64,000 nucleotides of DNA from Halostella pelagica (GCA_005954745.1 CP040678.1:2170001-2234000); one strand, 5' to 3'; counted from the first letter of the stretch, positions 16,328 to 26,805 are shown. Program-made: numbers and translations. Notes: generated from the letters alone by a model not told the origin.

Positions 16328-17080
16328 ATGCAAGCAACAATCCGTAACCTGGACGGCGAGGACGACGGCACGCTCGACCTCCCCGAGGTGTTCGAGTCGG
16401 CTTACCGACCGGACCTCATCAAGCGAGCCGTGCTCGCCGCCCAGGCCAACCGAAAACAGGACTACGGCGCGGACGAGTACGCCGGCATGCGAACGCCCGC
16501 CGAGTCGCAAGGGAGCGGCCGCGGCATGGCCCACGTCCCGCGCGAGAACGGACAGGGGCGACGCGTGCCCCAGACCGTGGGCGGCCGCCCGGCCCACCCG
16601 CCGAAGTCCGAGAAGGATCGCTCGCTAGATATCAACGACAAGGAACGGAAACAGGCAGTCCGCAGCGCCATCGCGGCGACGGCGGACGAAGACGTCGTGG
16701 CCGAGCGAGGCCACGAGTTCGACGACGACCTCGACCTGCCGCTCGTCGTGAGCGACTCGTTCGAGGAACTTGTCAAGACCCAGGCGGTCGTCGACACGCT
16801 CGAATCCCTCGGCGTTCACGAGGACATCGAACGCGCCGACGAGGGCCGTTCGGTCCGTTCCGGTCGCGGGAAGACCCGCGGCCGCAAGTACCAGACGCCG
16901 CGGTCGATCCTCTTTGTCACGTCCAACGAGGCCGGCCCGTCGAAGGCCGCGCGTAACCTCGCTGGCGCTGACGTCGCGACGGCGGCCGAGGTCAACGCGG
17001 AAGACCTCGCCCCCGGCGCGGAAGGCGGTCGACTAACGGTGTTCACCGAGAGCGCCGTCGAGGAGGTGGCCTCCCGATGA
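16328..17080 (+). CDS. rpl4: 50S ribosomal protein L4
   Basis: The 250-aa archaeal uL4 has the N-terminal MQATIRNLDGEDDGTLDLPEVF and the long internal loop (about residues 45-95, RTPAESQGSGRGMAHVPRENGQGRRVPQ) that lines the exit tunnel; GKTRGRKYQTPRSILFV follows. It overlaps rpl23 by four bases (ATGA), implying coupled translation. Confidence 0.97.
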   Translation: MQATIRNLDGEDDGTLDLPEVFESAYRPDLIKRAVLAAQANRKQDYGADEYAGMRTPAESQGSGRGMAHVPRENGQGRRVPQTVGGRPAHPPKSEKDRSLDINDKERKQAVRSAIAATADEDVVAERGHEFDDDLDLPLVVSDSFEELVKTQAVVDTLESLGVHEDIERADEGRSVRSGRGKTRGRKYQTPRSILFVTSNEAGPSKAARNLAGADVATAAEVNAEDLAPGAEGGRLTVFTESAVEEVASR

Positions 17081-17334
17081 CGGGAGACATCATCGTCCAC
17101 CCGCTGGTCACCGAGAAGGCGATGAACCAGATGGACTTCGACAACAAGCTCCAGTTCATCGTCGACCTGGACGCCGCCAAGCCGGAGATAAAGGAGGCCG
17201 TTCAGGAACAGTTCGACATCAACGTCGAGAAAGTCAACACCCAAGTCACGATGAACGGGAGAAAGAAAGCGACCGTCCGACTCGCCGAAGAGGACGACGC
17301 GCAGGAAGTCGCCTCCCGTATCGGGGTGTTCTAA
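17077..17334 (+). CDS. rpl23: 50S ribosomal protein L23
   Basis: The 85-aa uL23 has VHPLVTEKAMNQMDFDNKLQFIVD at the N-terminus and the C-terminal TMNGRKKATVRLAEED, and is complete for the archaeal form. It sits at the tunnel exit, where signal recognition particle docks. Its ATG overlaps the rpl4 stop; rpl2 follows after two bases. Confidence 0.97.
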   Translation: MTGDIIVHPLVTEKAMNQMDFDNKLQFIVDLDAAKPEIKEAVQEQFDINVEKVNTQVTMNGRKKATVRLAEEDDAQEVASRIGVF

Positions 17335-17336
17335 CA

Positions 17337-18059
17337 ATGGGACGGAGAATTCAAGGACAGCGACGCGGTCGCGGTGGCTCGACGTTCCGAGCCCCGTCGC
17401 ATCGCTACAAGGCGGACCTGACGCACAAAAAAGCCGAAGACAGCGACGTGATTTCCGGCACGGTCGTCGACATCGAGCACGACCCGGCCCGGAGCGCACC
17501 CGTCGCTGCCGTCGAGTTCGAGGACGGCGACCGACGCCTCATCCTCGTCGCCGAGGGGATCGGCGTCGGTGAGGAGATCCAGATCGGCGTTTCGGCCGAG
17601 ATCAAGCCGGGCAACACGCTCCCGCTCGCCGAGATCCCGGAAGGGGTTCCGGTCAGCAACATCGAGCGCCAGCCCGGAGACGGCGGCAAGTTCGCCCGCG
17701 CCAGCGGGACGAGCGGCGACCTCATCACCCACGACCGCGACGCCGCGGTCGTCCAGTTGCCGAGCGGCGAGGTCAAACGGCTCGACCCCGAATGCCGGGC
17801 GACCGTCGGCGTCGTCGCCGGCGGCGGCCGCACCGAGAAGCCCCACGTCAAAGCGGGGAACAAGTACCACAAGATGAAAGCCCGCGGCACGAAGTGGCCC
17901 AACGTTCGTGGCGTCGCCATGAACGCCGTCGACCACCCGTTCGGTGGCGGTGGCCGCCAGCACCCGGGCAAACCGAAGAGCATCTCCCGCAACGCCCCGC
18001 CGGGCCGCAAGGTCGGCGACATCTCGTCCCGGCGCACGGGACGCGGAGGTGACAACTGA
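17337..18059 (+). CDS. rpl2: 50S ribosomal protein L2
   Basis: The 240-aa uL2 is full length, with [24 protein letters not shown] at the start and the peptidyl-transferase-centre loop [20 protein letters not shown] near 200-219. The C-terminus RGGDN is encoded by GCGGAGGTGACAAC, which doubles as the Shine-Dalgarno for rps19, whose ATG overlaps the stop. Confidence 0.97.
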   Translation: MGRRIQGQRRGRGGSTFRAPSHRYKADLTHKKAEDSDVISGTVVDIEHDPARSAPVAAVEFEDGDRRLILVAEGIGVGEEIQIGVSAEIKPGNTLPLAEIPEGVPVSNIERQPGDGGKFARASGTSGDLITHDRDAAVVQLPSGEVKRLDPECRATVGVVAGGGRTEKPHVKAGNKYHKMKARGTKWPNVRGVAMNAVDHPFGGGGRQHPGKPKSISRNAPPGRKVGDISSRRTGRGGDN

Positions 18060-18484
18060 TGTCTGATTCCGAATACCGAACCGGCCGTGAAGGTGAGTTC
18101 ACCTACCGCGGTCACACGTTGGACGAACTGCAGGACATGAGCCTGGAGGAAGTCGCGGAACTGCTCCCCGCTCGACAGCGGCGAACCATCAAACGCGGCC
18201 TCACCGTGCAGGAGGAGAAACTCCGCGAGGAAGCGCAGACGAAAGGCGACGAGGAGTCGGCGAACGACCCCATCCGCACGCACCTTCGCGACATGCCGGT
18301 GCTGCCGGAGTTCGTCGGGAAGACCTTCGCCGTCCACAACGGCCAGGGCTTCGAGCGCGTGCAGGTCGAACCCGAGATGATCGGCCACTACCTCGGCGAG
18401 TTCCAGCTGACGCGGACCTCCGTCGAACACGGTCAGGCCGGTATCGGCGCGACACGCTCCTCGAAGTTCGTGCCGCTGAAGTGA
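18059..18484 (+). CDS. rps19: 30S ribosomal protein S19
   Basis: The 141-aa uS19 has the archaeal N-terminal extension ([34 protein letters not shown]) and the family core [39 protein letters not shown]. It lies in the 30S head. Its ATG overlaps the rpl2 stop, with a GGAGGTGA 11 bases upstream. Confidence 0.97.
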   Translation: MSDSEYRTGREGEFTYRGHTLDELQDMSLEEVAELLPARQRRTIKRGLTVQEEKLREEAQTKGDEESANDPIRTHLRDMPVLPEFVGKTFAVHNGQGFERVQVEPEMIGHYLGEFQLTRTSVEHGQAGIGATRSSKFVPLK

Positions 18485-18491
18485 TACAATC

Positions 18492-18956
18492 ATGGGAATC
18501 AACTACAGCGTCGACGCGGACCCGGACGAGACGGCGAAAGCAATGCTCCGGGAGCGTCACATGAGTCACAAGCACAGCAAGGCGATCGCCCGAGCTATCA
18601 AGGGCAAGACCGCCGCCGAGGCCGAGGAGTTCCTCCAGGCGGTCGTCGACGGCGACCAGTCGGTCCCGTTCAAACAGCACAACTCCGGTGTCGGTCACCG
18701 GTCGGATATCGACGGCTGGGACGCGGGTCGCTACCCGGAGAAAGCCAGCGGCGAGTTCCTCGACCTCATCGAGAACGCCGTCGCCAACGCGGACCATCAG
18801 GGGTTCGACGGCGAGGAGATGGTCATCGAGCACGTCGCTGCCCACAAGGTCGGCGAGTCCCAGGGACGCAAGCCCCGAGCGATGGGCCGGGCGTCTGCGT
18901 GGAACACGCCGGAGGTCGACGTCGAACTGATCCTGGCGGAGGAGGGTGACGAATAA
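18492..18956 (+). CDS. rpl22: 50S ribosomal protein L22
   Basis: The 154-aa uL22 has the archaeal form with the ASAWNTPEVDVELILAEEGDE C-terminus; the tunnel-lining hairpin is in the KVGESQGRKPRAMGRAS region. The final codons contain GGAGGGTGA, which serves as the ribosome binding site for rps3; the two genes share one base. Confidence 0.96.
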   Translation: MGINYSVDADPDETAKAMLRERHMSHKHSKAIARAIKGKTAAEAEEFLQAVVDGDQSVPFKQHNSGVGHRSDIDGWDAGRYPEKASGEFLDLIENAVANADHQGFDGEEMVIEHVAAHKVGESQGRKPRAMGRASAWNTPEVDVELILAEEGDE

Positions 18957-19912
18957 TGGCAGACGAACACCAGTTCATCGAAGACGGCCTGCAGCGCTCC
19001 CAGATAGACGAGTTCTTCGCGGACGAACTCGGTCGCGCCGGCTACGGCGGGATGGACGTCGCACACACGCCGATGGGTACGCAGATCGTCCTCAAGGCCG
19101 AGAAGCCGGGGATGGTCATCGGCAAGGGCGGCGAGAACATCCGGAAGATCACCACGGCACTCGAGGACCGATTCAACCTCGAAGACCCGCAGATCGACGT
19201 TCAGGAGGTCGACGAACCCGACCTGAACGCCCGGATCGTCGCCGACCGCCTGGCGAACGCGCTCGAACGCGGCTGGTACTTCCGGAAAGCCGGCCACACC
19301 ACGCTCGAACGCATCATGGATGCCGGCGCACTGGGTGCCGAGATCGTCCTCTCGGGCAAAGTGACCGGCGCGCGCTCGCGCGTTGAGAAGTTCAACGACG
19401 GGTACATCAAGCACAACGGTGAGCCCGCCGAGACGATCGTCGACCACGGTCAGGGCGTCGCGGTCATGAAACTCGGCACTATCGGCGTGGACGTCAAGAT
19501 CATCCCGCCGGAGGCTCAGCTCCCCGACGACTTCCGCATCGAGGAGGACGCCGACATCGAAGACCTCGTTCCCGAAGACATCGAGGCCGACGAGGGCGTC
19601 GAAGCCCTGCTCGACGAGCCCGAGGAGGGCGAGGTCGCGGAGGACCTCGGCGAGGCCGAGGCCGAAACCGACGAGACCGCCGAGCCCGACGAAGAAGTCG
19701 TCGAGGAGGAGGTCATCGAGGAGGCTGCGGAGGCCCCGACCGAGGAGTTCGAGGACGAAGACGTCGAGGTCCCTGGTGGCGAGGAAGAAGACATCGCCGA
19801 GGAGCTCGAAGAACTCGACGAGGAAGTCGAGGAGGAGGCCGACGAGCTGATGGACGAGATGGACGACGCGGAAGCGGAGTCCGACGACGAAGACGAGGGA
19901 GGTGACGCCTGA
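18956..19912 (+). CDS. rps3: 30S ribosomal protein S3 with long acidic tail
   Basis: The 318-aa uS3 has an N-terminal KH domain with the [11 protein letters not shown] loop (about residues 57-67), then the S3 C-terminal domain ending near [12 protein letters not shown]. After about residue 200 comes a tail of over 100 residues made almost only of E, D, A and V. Such tails occur in haloarchaeal S3 and suit high salt. The end EGGDA is encoded by GAGGGAGGTGACGCC, which is the Shine-Dalgarno for rpl29. Confidence 0.97.
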   Translation: MADEHQFIEDGLQRSQIDEFFADELGRAGYGGMDVAHTPMGTQIVLKAEKPGMVIGKGGENIRKITTALEDRFNLEDPQIDVQEVDEPDLNARIVADRLANALERGWYFRKAGHTTLERIMDAGALGAEIVLSGKVTGARSRVEKFNDGYIKHNGEPAETIVDHGQGVAVMKLGTIGVDVKIIPPEAQLPDDFRIEEDADIEDLVPEDIEADEGVEALLDEPEEGEVAEDLGEAEAETDETAEPDEEVVEEEVIEEAAEAPTEEFEDEDVEVPGGEEEDIAEELEELDEEVEEEADELMDEMDDAEAESDDEDEGGDA

Positions 19913-20127
19913 TGGCTATCCTCTACACCGAAGAGATCCGCGAGATGACACCCGCCGAGCGTGCCAGCGAGCTTGAGGAACTCGAAACCGAGCTTCTCAA
20001 CGCGAAGGCCGTGCAGGCAGCGGGTGGTGCGCCGGAAGACCCCGGTCGCATCAGCGAGCTCCGGAAGACGATCGCTCGCATCAAGACGATCCAGCACGAA
20101 GAAGACGACGACACGGACGCAGAATAA
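19912..20127 (+). CDS. rpl29: 50S ribosomal protein L29
   Basis: The 71-aa uL29 is a two-helix hairpin: [26 protein letters not shown] and [21 protein letters not shown]. It is adjacent to L23 at the tunnel exit. Its ATG shares one base with the S3 stop, and its own stop shares one base with the next ATG. Confidence 0.96.
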   Translation: MAILYTEEIREMTPAERASELEELETELLNAKAVQAAGGAPEDPGRISELRKTIARIKTIQHEEDDDTDAE

Positions 20128-20543
20128 TGGCACTGACACCAGAGACGCTCCCACGACACGAACTCAACGGCCTCCTCGTGGAGGTCGTCGACGCCGCGAA
20201 CCCCGACCTCGTCGGGATAGCGGGGCGTGTCGTGATCGAGACGACGCAGACGCTGCATATCGAGAGTCGCGACAACGGGGCGTCTCAGGTGCGACAGGTG
20301 CCGAAACAGGACTCGACGTTCGAGTTCACGCTTACAGATGAAGCCGCCGCGTCCGAGAGGACTGCGGGGACTGCGTCGGAACCGGGTCGTCCCGACGAGG
20401 ACGACGAACGTGCCGAGGGGCACGCAGACGGTGCCAACGGGCACTCCGGCAACGACGCGGCCCACGTTACGGTGGATGGAGCACGACTGCTCTCACAACC
20501 CGCCCGACGAAGCGAGAACACAGGAGATTCATTATGGCGATAG
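20127..20543 (+). CDS. rnp1: RNase P protein component 1 (Rpp29)
   Basis: This 138-aa protein matches archaeal Rpp29, the RNase P subunit always found in this place of the operon. [39 protein letters not shown] opens the Sm-like barrel, [11 protein letters not shown] continues it and [16 protein letters not shown] closes it. Between them (about residues 72-112) is an insert rich in E, D, G and H, likely a disordered loop. It helps the RNA subunit cleave tRNA 5' leaders. It overlaps rps17 by ten bases. Confidence 0.92.
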   Translation: MALTPETLPRHELNGLLVEVVDAANPDLVGIAGRVVIETTQTLHIESRDNGASQVRQVPKQDSTFEFTLTDEAAASERTAGTASEPGRPDEDDERAEGHADGANGHSGNDAAHVTVDGARLLSQPARRSENTGDSLWR

Positions 20544-20887
20544 GACTGAATGTACCGGAACCGGAGGAAACCTGCTCCGACGAGAACTGTCCGTTCCACG
20601 GAACCCTTTCCGTGCGCGGCCAGATCCTCGAGGGAGAGGTAGCCTCCACCGACATGGACAAGACCGTGATCGTCGAACGAGAGTACGACGTCACAGTGCC
20701 GAAGTACGACCGTTTCATGAAGCGACGGTCGCGCGTTCCGGCCCACGCACCCGAGTGCCTGGGTCTGGAAGTAGGCGACACGGTCCGTATAGCAGAGACA
20801 CGACCACTTTCGAAGACGAAGAGTCACGTCGTCGTCGAGGAGATCCCAGCGGAAGCCGGAGCTGCCGGCGAGGGAGGTGACGACTGA
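20534..20887 (+). CDS. rps17: 30S ribosomal protein S17
   Basis: The 117-aa archaeal uS17 has an N-terminal extension with two cysteines ([13 protein letters not shown]) and the OB fold [41 protein letters not shown]. The end GEGGDD comes from GAGGGAGGTGACGAC, the binding site for rpl14; the genes share one base. The ATG at 20534 lies inside the end of rnp1. Confidence 0.97.
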   Translation: MAIGLNVPEPEETCSDENCPFHGTLSVRGQILEGEVASTDMDKTVIVEREYDVTVPKYDRFMKRRSRVPAHAPECLGLEVGDTVRIAETRPLSKTKSHVVVEEIPAEAGAAGEGGDD

Positions 20888-21285
20888 TGGAAGCGCTCAA
20901 GGCTGACGTGACGCAGGGACTGGAGAAAGGTTCCCTGCTGACCTGTGCCGACAACACGGGTGCGCGCGAGGTGAAAGTCACCAGCGTGTCGGGGTACTCC
21001 GGCGCGAAGAACCGCCACCCGAAAGCCGGCATCGGCGACAAGATTACGGTTTCAGTCACCAAGGGGACGCCCGAGATGCGTCGCCAGGTGCTCGAGGCCG
21101 TCATTGTTCGTCAGCGCAAGGCGATCCGTCGACCCGACGGCACCCGCGTGAAGTTCGCGGACAACGCGGCCGTCATCATCGACGAGAACGAGGAGCCGCG
21201 CGGGACCGAGATCAAAGGCCCCATCGCGCGGGAAGTCGCAGAGCGATTCGGAAGTATCGCGAGCACGGCGACGATGATAGTATGA
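20887..21285 (+). CDS. rpl14: 50S ribosomal protein L14
   Basis: The 132-aa uL14 has the signature [20 protein letters not shown] and later [35 protein letters not shown]. It makes an intersubunit bridge. It overlaps rpl24 by four bases (ATGA). Confidence 0.98.
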   Translation: MEALKADVTQGLEKGSLLTCADNTGAREVKVTSVSGYSGAKNRHPKAGIGDKITVSVTKGTPEMRRQVLEAVIVRQRKAIRRPDGTRVKFADNAAVIIDENEEPRGTEIKGPIAREVAERFGSIASTATMIV

Positions 21286-21638
21286 CACGACAACCACGCA
21301 AACAGCGAAACCAGAGCGCGGAAGCGTCGCTCCACGAGCGACACAAGCAGGTCCACGCGACGCTGTCGTCCGACCTCCGCGAGGAGTACGACACCCGGCG
21401 CGTTCGCGTGAACGAAGGCGACACCGTCGAGGTCATGCGCGGCGACTTCGCAGGCGAAGACGGCGAAGTCGTCAACGTCGACCTCAAGGACGCCGCCGTT
21501 CACGTCGAGGACGTCACTCAGGAGAAAGCCGACGGCGAGGAAGTGCCGCGGCCGCTCGACGCGAGCAACCTCCGCGTGACGGACCTGAACCTGGACGACG
21601 AGCGCCGAGAGGCGCGTCTGGAAGGTGATAGCGAATGA
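21282..21638 (+). CDS. rpl24: 50S ribosomal protein L24
   Basis: The 118-aa archaeal uL24 has [29 protein letters not shown] and the KOW motif in [23 protein letters not shown]. It overlaps rps4e by four bases. Confidence 0.97.
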   Translation: MTRQPRKQRNQSAEASLHERHKQVHATLSSDLREEYDTRRVRVNEGDTVEVMRGDFAGEDGEVVNVDLKDAAVHVEDVTQEKADGEEVPRPLDASNLRVTDLNLDDERREARLEGDSE

Positions 21639-22351
21639 CGAAACACCAGAAACGACTGTCAGTTCCGAAGTCCTGGCCGGTCGAACGCAAGACGGAGACG
21701 TTCACGACGGCGGCCGGCGCAGGCCCGCACGGCAAGGACGGCGTACCGCTCGTCATCCTTCTGCGGGACGTGCTCGGCTACGTCGACTCGAAGAAGGAAG
21801 CACGCTACGCCCTGAACCAGGACGCAGTTCTGGTCAACGGCGACGCCGTCTCCGACGAGAGTCGACCGATCGGGATGTTCGACATCCTGGCCTTTACCGA
21901 GCGCGAAGAGTTTTACCGCGTCTTCCCCGACGAGGGCGGTCGGCTCTCGCTGACCCCCGTCGACGAGGAAGCCGCCGGCAGCAAACTGAGCAAGATCGAG
22001 GACAAGCAGCAGGTCCCCGGCGGGGAGACGCAGGTGAACCTCCACGACGGACAGAACCTGAGCATAGACGCCAGCGAGTACAGCGGCGGCGACTCGATCG
22101 TCGTCGACAACGACACCAACGAGGTCGTCGCTCACTTCCCGTACGAGGAAGGGGCGCTCGTGACGGCCGTTCGCGGTCAGCACGCCGGCGATATCGGCGA
22201 GATCGCGGAGATTCAGGTCACGCCCGGCAGCGGTTCGAACAACGTTGTCGTCGAAATGGACGACGGCTCCTTCGAGACGATCGAGGAGTACGTCGTCGTC
22301 ATCGACGAGAACTTCACGGGCGACGACTCGGACGGAGGTGACGCAGAATGA
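21635..22351 (+). CDS. rps4e: 30S ribosomal protein S4e
   Basis: The 238-aa eS4 is an archaeal/eukaryotic protein absent from bacteria. [23 protein letters not shown] starts it, then an S4-like RNA-binding region ([32 protein letters not shown]) and a KOW region near the end ([22 protein letters not shown]). The last codons hold GGAGGTGA for rpl5 translation, giving the GGDAE end. Overlap with rpl5 is four bases. Confidence 0.97.
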   Translation: MTKHQKRLSVPKSWPVERKTETFTTAAGAGPHGKDGVPLVILLRDVLGYVDSKKEARYALNQDAVLVNGDAVSDESRPIGMFDILAFTEREEFYRVFPDEGGRLSLTPVDEEAAGSKLSKIEDKQQVPGGETQVNLHDGQNLSIDASEYSGGDSIVVDNDTNEVVAHFPYEEGALVTAVRGQHAGDIGEIAEIQVTPGSGSNNVVVEMDDGSFETIEEYVVVIDENFTGDDSDGGDAE

Positions 22352-22875
22352 GCGAGGCAGACGACGCCGAGTTCCACGAGATGCGTCGCCCCCAGACCGA
22401 GAAGGTCGTCGTCCACATGGGCGTCGGCGAGGGCGGTCGAGAACTCGCCAAGGCAGAGGAGATCCTCGAAGAAGTCACCGGCCAGCAGAGCGTTCGAACC
22501 CAGGCGAAGGCGACGAACGCCGACTTCAACATCCGGAAGGGCGACCCCATCGGCGCGAAGGTCACCCTTCGCGGCGAGGACGCCGACGAGTTCCTGGAGA
22601 AGTCGCTGCCGCTCGCGGACGTCTCCGCGTCGCAGTTCGACGACACCGGTAACTTCAGTTTCGGCGTCGAGGAACACACTGAGTTCCCGAGTCAGGAGTA
22701 CGACCCGAGCGTCGGGATCTACGGGCTGGACGTCACTGTCAACCTGGTGCGTCCGGGCTACCGCGTCTCCAAGCGCGACAAGGCCACCCGCTCGATCCCG
22801 TCGAGCCACCGCCTCGACGAAGGCGATGCAGTCGCCTTCGTGGAGTCGGAGTTCAACGTGGAGATCGACCAATGA
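22348..22875 (+). CDS. rpl5: 50S ribosomal protein L5
   Basis: The 175-aa uL5 has [36 protein letters not shown] at the N-terminus and [24 protein letters not shown] further on. It binds 5S rRNA. It overlaps rps14 by four bases. Confidence 0.97.
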   Translation: MSEADDAEFHEMRRPQTEKVVVHMGVGEGGRELAKAEEILEEVTGQQSVRTQAKATNADFNIRKGDPIGAKVTLRGEDADEFLEKSLPLADVSASQFDDTGNFSFGVEEHTEFPSQEYDPSVGIYGLDVTVNLVRPGYRVSKRDKATRSIPSSHRLDEGDAVAFVESEFNVEIDQ

Positions 22876-23054
22876 GTGAAAGTGAGAACGAAGCCGACGC
22901 TACGGGCGAGCACGCCACAAAGCGCACCGAGCAGATGGAGCAGTGCCAGCGCTGCGGGCGCAAGCAGGGCCTCGTCGGCAAGTACGACATCTGGCTGTGT
23001 CGACAGTGCTTCCGCGAAGTTGCCCGGAGCATGGGCTTCAACAAGTACCGATAA
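22872..23054 (+). CDS. rps14: 30S ribosomal protein S14 (zinc type)
   Basis: The 60-aa uS14 has the zinc ribbon [22 protein letters not shown] (about 25-46; the two CxxC pairs bind zinc) and the end [14 protein letters not shown]. The first 20 residues are an acidic extension. It starts inside the end of rpl5. Confidence 0.97.
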   Translation: MSESENEADATGEHATKRTEQMEQCQRCGRKQGLVGKYDIWLCRQCFREVARSMGFNKYR

Positions 23055-23056
23055 CA

Positions 23057-23449
23057 ATGGCAGGAAACGATCCATTCAGTAGCGCGCTTTCGGGGCTTAA
23101 CAACGCCGAGAGCGTGGGACATCTGACATACGAGGTAGAACCCGCCTCGAACGAGATCGGCAATGTACTCGAGGTCCTGTACGACCGCGGGTACGTCGAC
23201 GGCTTCGAGTTCGTCGAAGACGGCAAAGCCGGTAAGTTCGAGGTCGAATTGAAAGGCGCCATAAACGACTGTGGCCCCGTCAAGCCCCGCTACTCCGCGG
23301 GCGCGGACGAGTTCGAGAAGTGGGAGAAGCGGTTCCTCCCCGCCCGCGACTACGGTGCGCTCATCGTGACGACGAGTCACGGCGTAATGAGCCACTACGA
23401 GGCCCGCGACCAGGGCATCGGCGGCCAGGTCATCGCATACGTCTACTAA
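23057..23449 (+). CDS. rps8: 30S ribosomal protein S8
   Basis: The 130-aa uS8 starts at ATG 23057 ([18 protein letters not shown]), two bases after the S14 stop. It has the C-terminal [32 protein letters not shown], the central-domain rRNA binder. A longer in-frame extension upstream lies inside rps14 and is discarded. Confidence 0.97.
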   Translation: MAGNDPFSSALSGLNNAESVGHLTYEVEPASNEIGNVLEVLYDRGYVDGFEFVEDGKAGKFEVELKGAINDCGPVKPRYSAGADEFEKWEKRFLPARDYGALIVTTSHGVMSHYEARDQGIGGQVIAYVY

Positions 23450-23451
23450 CA

Positions 23452-23985
23452 ATGCCGCGAACAGAACTACAGATCCCGGACGAGGTAAGCGCCGAGGTAG
23501 ACCACCTCGACATTACCGTCGAGGGACCCGAAGGTAGTATCACGCGACGCCTCTGGTACCCCGACGTGTCGGTCTCGGTCGACGGCGACACCGTCGTCAT
23601 CGAGAGCGACGAGGACGACGCCCAGACCATGTCGACGCTCGGCACGTTCGAGAGCCACGTCGAGAACATGTTCCACGGCGTCACCGAGGGGTGGGAGTAC
23701 AAGATGGAAGTCTTCTACTCTCACTTCCCGATGCAGGTCAACGTCGAGAACAACGAGGTCGTCATCGAGAACTTCCTCGGCGAGAAAGCGCCTCGGCGAA
23801 CGCCGGTCCACGGCGACACCGAGGTCGAAGTGAACGACGAGGAACTCGTGCTCCGCGGCCCCGACATCGAAGACGTCGGTCAGACCGCCGCGGACATCGA
23901 ACAGACCACGCGCGTCACGGACAAGGACGCCCGCGTCTTCCAGGACGGCGTGTACATCACCGAGAAGCCGACAGGAGGTGCCTGA
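23452..23985 (+). CDS. rpl6: 50S ribosomal protein L6
   Basis: The 177-aa uL6 starts at ATG 23452 (MPRTELQIPDEVSAEVDHLD). The archaeal duplicated fold is seen with VEGPEGSITRRLWYPDVSVSV and VENNEVVIENFLGEKAPR. The end TGGA comes from ACAGGAGGTGCC, the binding site for rpl32e, whose ATG is three bases past the stop. Confidence 0.96.
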   Translation: MPRTELQIPDEVSAEVDHLDITVEGPEGSITRRLWYPDVSVSVDGDTVVIESDEDDAQTMSTLGTFESHVENMFHGVTEGWEYKMEVFYSHFPMQVNVENNEVVIENFLGEKAPRRTPVHGDTEVEVNDEELVLRGPDIEDVGQTAADIEQTTRVTDKDARVFQDGVYITEKPTGGA

Positions 23986-23988
23986 TAG

Positions 23989-24699
23989 ATGGCAGACGAA
24001 GAACCAGAGGAACTCGAAGACATCAGCGGCGTCGGCGCGAGCAAGGCTGACGCCCTCCGAGACGCCGGCTTCGATTCGGTCGAAGACGTGAAAGGCGCGA
24101 GCCAGGACGAACTGGCTCAGGCGGACGGCGTGGGTAACGCGCTCGCCGCCCGTATCAAGGCCGACGTCGGCGACCTCGAAGTCACCGAGGAGACCGAGGC
24201 GGAGATAGAAGACGAGACCGAGGAAGAGGCGGAAGCCGAAGAGGAGGTCGAAACCGAACTCCAGCCTCGCGGTCTCGCAGAGAAGAAACCGGACCTGAGC
24301 GAGGAAGAAGAACGGCTGCTTACCGAGCGCAAGCGCGTCGGTAAGCCGAAGTTCAACCGCCAGGACCACCACAAGAAAAAGCGCGTGTCCACGTCGTGGC
24401 GACGCCCCCGCGGTACGCTCTCCAAGCAGCGCCGCGGCATCAAAGGCAAGGGCGACACCGTCCAGGCCGGCTTCCGAACGCCGACCGAGGTGCGCGGCAA
24501 GCACCCCAGCGGCTTCGAAGAGGTACACGTTCACAACGTCGACGACCTCGAGGGCGTCGACGGCGACCGCGAGGCGGTCCGCATCGCCTCGAAGGTCGGT
24601 GCTCGCAAGCGCGAGCGGATCGAAGAACAGGCCGAAGACCAGGACATCCGCGTACTCAATCCGACGTACGTGGAAGTCGAGGTGACAGACGATGAGTGA
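23989..24699 (+). CDS. rpl32e: 50S ribosomal protein L32e with N-terminal helix-hairpin-helix domain
   Basis: The 236-aa product is a fusion. Residues 8-65 form a helix-hairpin-helix domain ([26 protein letters not shown]), then comes an acidic linker (about 68-90), then the L32e core ([24 protein letters not shown] ... [23 protein letters not shown]). The HhH extension is known for haloarchaeal L32e. It overlaps rpl19e by eight bases. Confidence 0.96.
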   Translation: MADEEPEELEDISGVGASKADALRDAGFDSVEDVKGASQDELAQADGVGNALAARIKADVGDLEVTEETEAEIEDETEEEAEAEEEVETELQPRGLAEKKPDLSEEEERLLTERKRVGKPKFNRQDHHKKKRVSTSWRRPRGTLSKQRRGIKGKGDTVQAGFRTPTEVRGKHPSGFEEVHVHNVDDLEGVDGDREAVRIASKVGARKRERIEEQAEDQDIRVLNPTYVEVEVTDDE

Positions 24700-25141
24700 C
24701 CTATCCGCACAGAAGCGACTCGCGTCCGACGTGCTGGATGTCGGGAAGAACCGCGTCTGGTTCGACCCCGAGGCCCAGGGCGACATCGCGGAGGCGATCA
24801 CCCGCGAAGACATCCGCGAGCTCGTAGACCAGGGAACGATTCAGGCAGAGGAAAAGCAGGGCAATTCGCGGGGTCGCGCACGCGAGCGCCAGAAGAAGCG
24901 CTCGTACGGCCACCAGAAGGGCCCCGGTTCCCGGAAGGGGACCGCCGGCGCTCGACAGGACCCCAAAGACGACTGGCAGGAACGGATTCGCGCACAGCGT
25001 GCTAAACTGAAGGAACTCCGCGCCGAGGGCGAGATCACGTCCTCGCAGTACCGAGACCTCTACAACAAGTCTCGCGGCGGCGAGTTCCGGAGCGTTCAGC
25101 GCCTGTTGAACTACATTGACGACCACTACGGAGACCAATAA
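24692..25141 (+). CDS. rpl19e: 50S ribosomal protein L19e
   Basis: The 149-aa eL19 has [41 protein letters not shown] and the basic helix [25 protein letters not shown] that penetrates 23S rRNA. Archaeal/eukaryotic only. It shares one base with rpl18. Confidence 0.97.
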   Translation: MSDLSAQKRLASDVLDVGKNRVWFDPEAQGDIAEAITREDIRELVDQGTIQAEEKQGNSRGRARERQKKRSYGHQKGPGSRKGTAGARQDPKDDWQERIRAQRAKLKELRAEGEITSSQYRDLYNKSRGGEFRSVQRLLNYIDDHYGDQ

Positions 25142-25692
25142 TGGCGACAGGACCACGATACAAGGTGCCGATGCGGCGCCGCCGTGAGGTCCGGACAGAT
25201 TACCATCAGAGGTTGCGCCTGCTGAAATCCGGGAAACCCCGGCTTGTCGCTCGCAAGAGCAACAAGCACACTACGGCGCAGCTGGTGAGCCCCGGCCCCG
25301 ACGGCGACGAAACGATCGCGAGCGCACACTCCAGCGACCTGGCGGAACACGGTTGGGAGGCTCCCACGGGGAACCTGCCCGCCGCGTACCTGACCGGGTT
25401 TCTCGCTGGCAAGCGCGCGTTAGACGCGGATGTCGAGGAAGCAGTTCTCGACATCGGCCTCAACACGGCGACACCCGGAAACAAGGTGTTCGCCATTCAG
25501 GAAGGTGCGATAGACGCTGGCCTCGAGATCCCTCACAGCGATGACGTGCTCGCTGACTGGTCGCGTAACCGCGGCGAACACATCGCCGAGTACGCCGAAC
25601 AGCTCGACGAGCCGCTGTACAGCGGGGACTTCGACGCCACCGAACTGCCGGAGCACTTCGACGAAGTGCGCGAAACACTCCAAGAGCTATGA
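25141..25692 (+). CDS. rpl18: 50S ribosomal protein L18
   Basis: The 183-aa archaeal uL18, a 5S rRNA binder, has [37 protein letters not shown] and [31 protein letters not shown]. It overlaps rps5 by four bases. Confidence 0.97.
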   Translation: MATGPRYKVPMRRRREVRTDYHQRLRLLKSGKPRLVARKSNKHTTAQLVSPGPDGDETIASAHSSDLAEHGWEAPTGNLPAAYLTGFLAGKRALDADVEEAVLDIGLNTATPGNKVFAIQEGAIDAGLEIPHSDDVLADWSRNRGEHIAEYAEQLDEPLYSGDFDATELPEHFDEVRETLQEL

Positions 25693-26339
25693 GCGGCGAT
25701 AACTACAACGATAGCGGCTGGGAACCCGTCACCCGGCTCGGAAAGCAAGTACAGGAGGGCGAGATCACGACGATGCAGGACGCCCTCAACTCCGGTCTCC
25801 CGCTGAAGGAGCCGGAAGTCACCGACCAGCTCCTGCCGGGGTTGGAAGACGAAGTGCTGGACATCAACATGGTCCAGCGAATGACTGACTCCGGACGGCG
25901 CGTGAAGTTCCGCTGTGTCGTCGCCATCGGCAACCGCGACGGGTTCGTCGGGTACGCCGAGGGTCGCGACGACCAGGTCGGTGCCGCCATCCAGAAGGCG
26001 ATCGGTATCGCCAAGCTGAACATCATCAACGTCTCCCGCGGCTGCGGGTCCTGGGAGTGTGGCTGCGGCCGTCCGCACACGGTTGCGCTACGCGCCACGG
26101 GCAAGGCCGGCAGCGTCGAGGTCGAGCTCCGGCCCGCCCCGCGCGGTCTGGGTCTCGCCGGCGGTGAGACGGTCCGTAACGTGCTGGAACTGGCCGGGAT
26201 CGAGGACGCCTGGACACGCAGCTCCGGGAACACGCGCACCACGGTCAACTTCGCGAAGGCGACGTTCAACGCGCTTCGCAACACGGCCGAGGCGCGCGTC
26301 CCGCAACACGCCTTCGAGCAGCGAGAGGTGATCGAATAA
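25689..26339 (+). CDS. rps5: 30S ribosomal protein S5
   Basis: The 216-aa uS5 has the dsRBD-like half ([44 protein letters not shown]) and the C-terminal half ([47 protein letters not shown]). A cluster of cysteines ([12 protein letters not shown]) fits the archaeal type. It shares one base with rpl30. Confidence 0.97.
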   Translation: MSGDNYNDSGWEPVTRLGKQVQEGEITTMQDALNSGLPLKEPEVTDQLLPGLEDEVLDINMVQRMTDSGRRVKFRCVVAIGNRDGFVGYAEGRDDQVGAAIQKAIGIAKLNIINVSRGCGSWECGCGRPHTVALRATGKAGSVEVELRPAPRGLGLAGGETVRNVLELAGIEDAWTRSSGNTRTTVNFAKATFNALRNTAEARVPQHAFEQREVIE

Positions 26340-26803
26340 TGAAGGCGGTCGTTCAGGTCCGCGGCGAAGTCGACATGAACAACGACATCCAGGACACCCT
26401 GGAGATGCTCAACATCCACGCGGTGAACCACTGCGCTCTGGTGCCGGAAACCCCCACGTACGAGGGGATGGTGACGAAGGTCAACGACTACGTCGCTCAC
26501 GGGCAGCCGAGTCAGGAGTCCGTCGAGACGCTGCTGCGTACCCGAGCGGAACCGCTCGAAGGGGACGCCGACGTCGACGACGAGTGGATCGACGAGCACA
26601 CCGAGTACGATGACATCACCGCTCTCGCGACCGCTCTCGTCGACGAGGAGACGACCCTCCGAGACGAAGGCCTCGCGCCGGTGCTTCGCCTGCACGCCCC
26701 GCGGAAGGGCCACGAGGGCGTCAAGAAGCCGACCGCGGAGGGCGGCCAACTCGGGAAACACACGACCGAGGAGATAGACGACCTCCTCACATCGATGCGA
26801 TAA
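26339..26803 (+). CDS. rpl30: 50S ribosomal protein L30
   Basis: The 154-aa archaeal uL30 has the core VQVRGEVDMNNDIQDTLEMLNIHAVNHCALVPETPTYEGM and the C-terminal RLHAPRKGHEGVKKP. It is longer than the 60-aa bacterial form, as is usual in archaea. rpl15 starts two bases on. Confidence 0.96.
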   Translation: MKAVVQVRGEVDMNNDIQDTLEMLNIHAVNHCALVPETPTYEGMVTKVNDYVAHGQPSQESVETLLRTRAEPLEGDADVDDEWIDEHTEYDDITALATALVDEETTLRDEGLAPVLRLHAPRKGHEGVKKPTAEGGQLGKHTTEEIDDLLTSMR

Positions 26804-26805
26804 CA

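Noticed and set aside
23467-24813. 448-codon minus-strand frame across L6-L32e
   Set aside because: Shadow of the ribosomal genes; Val/Asp/Leu-rich without motifs.
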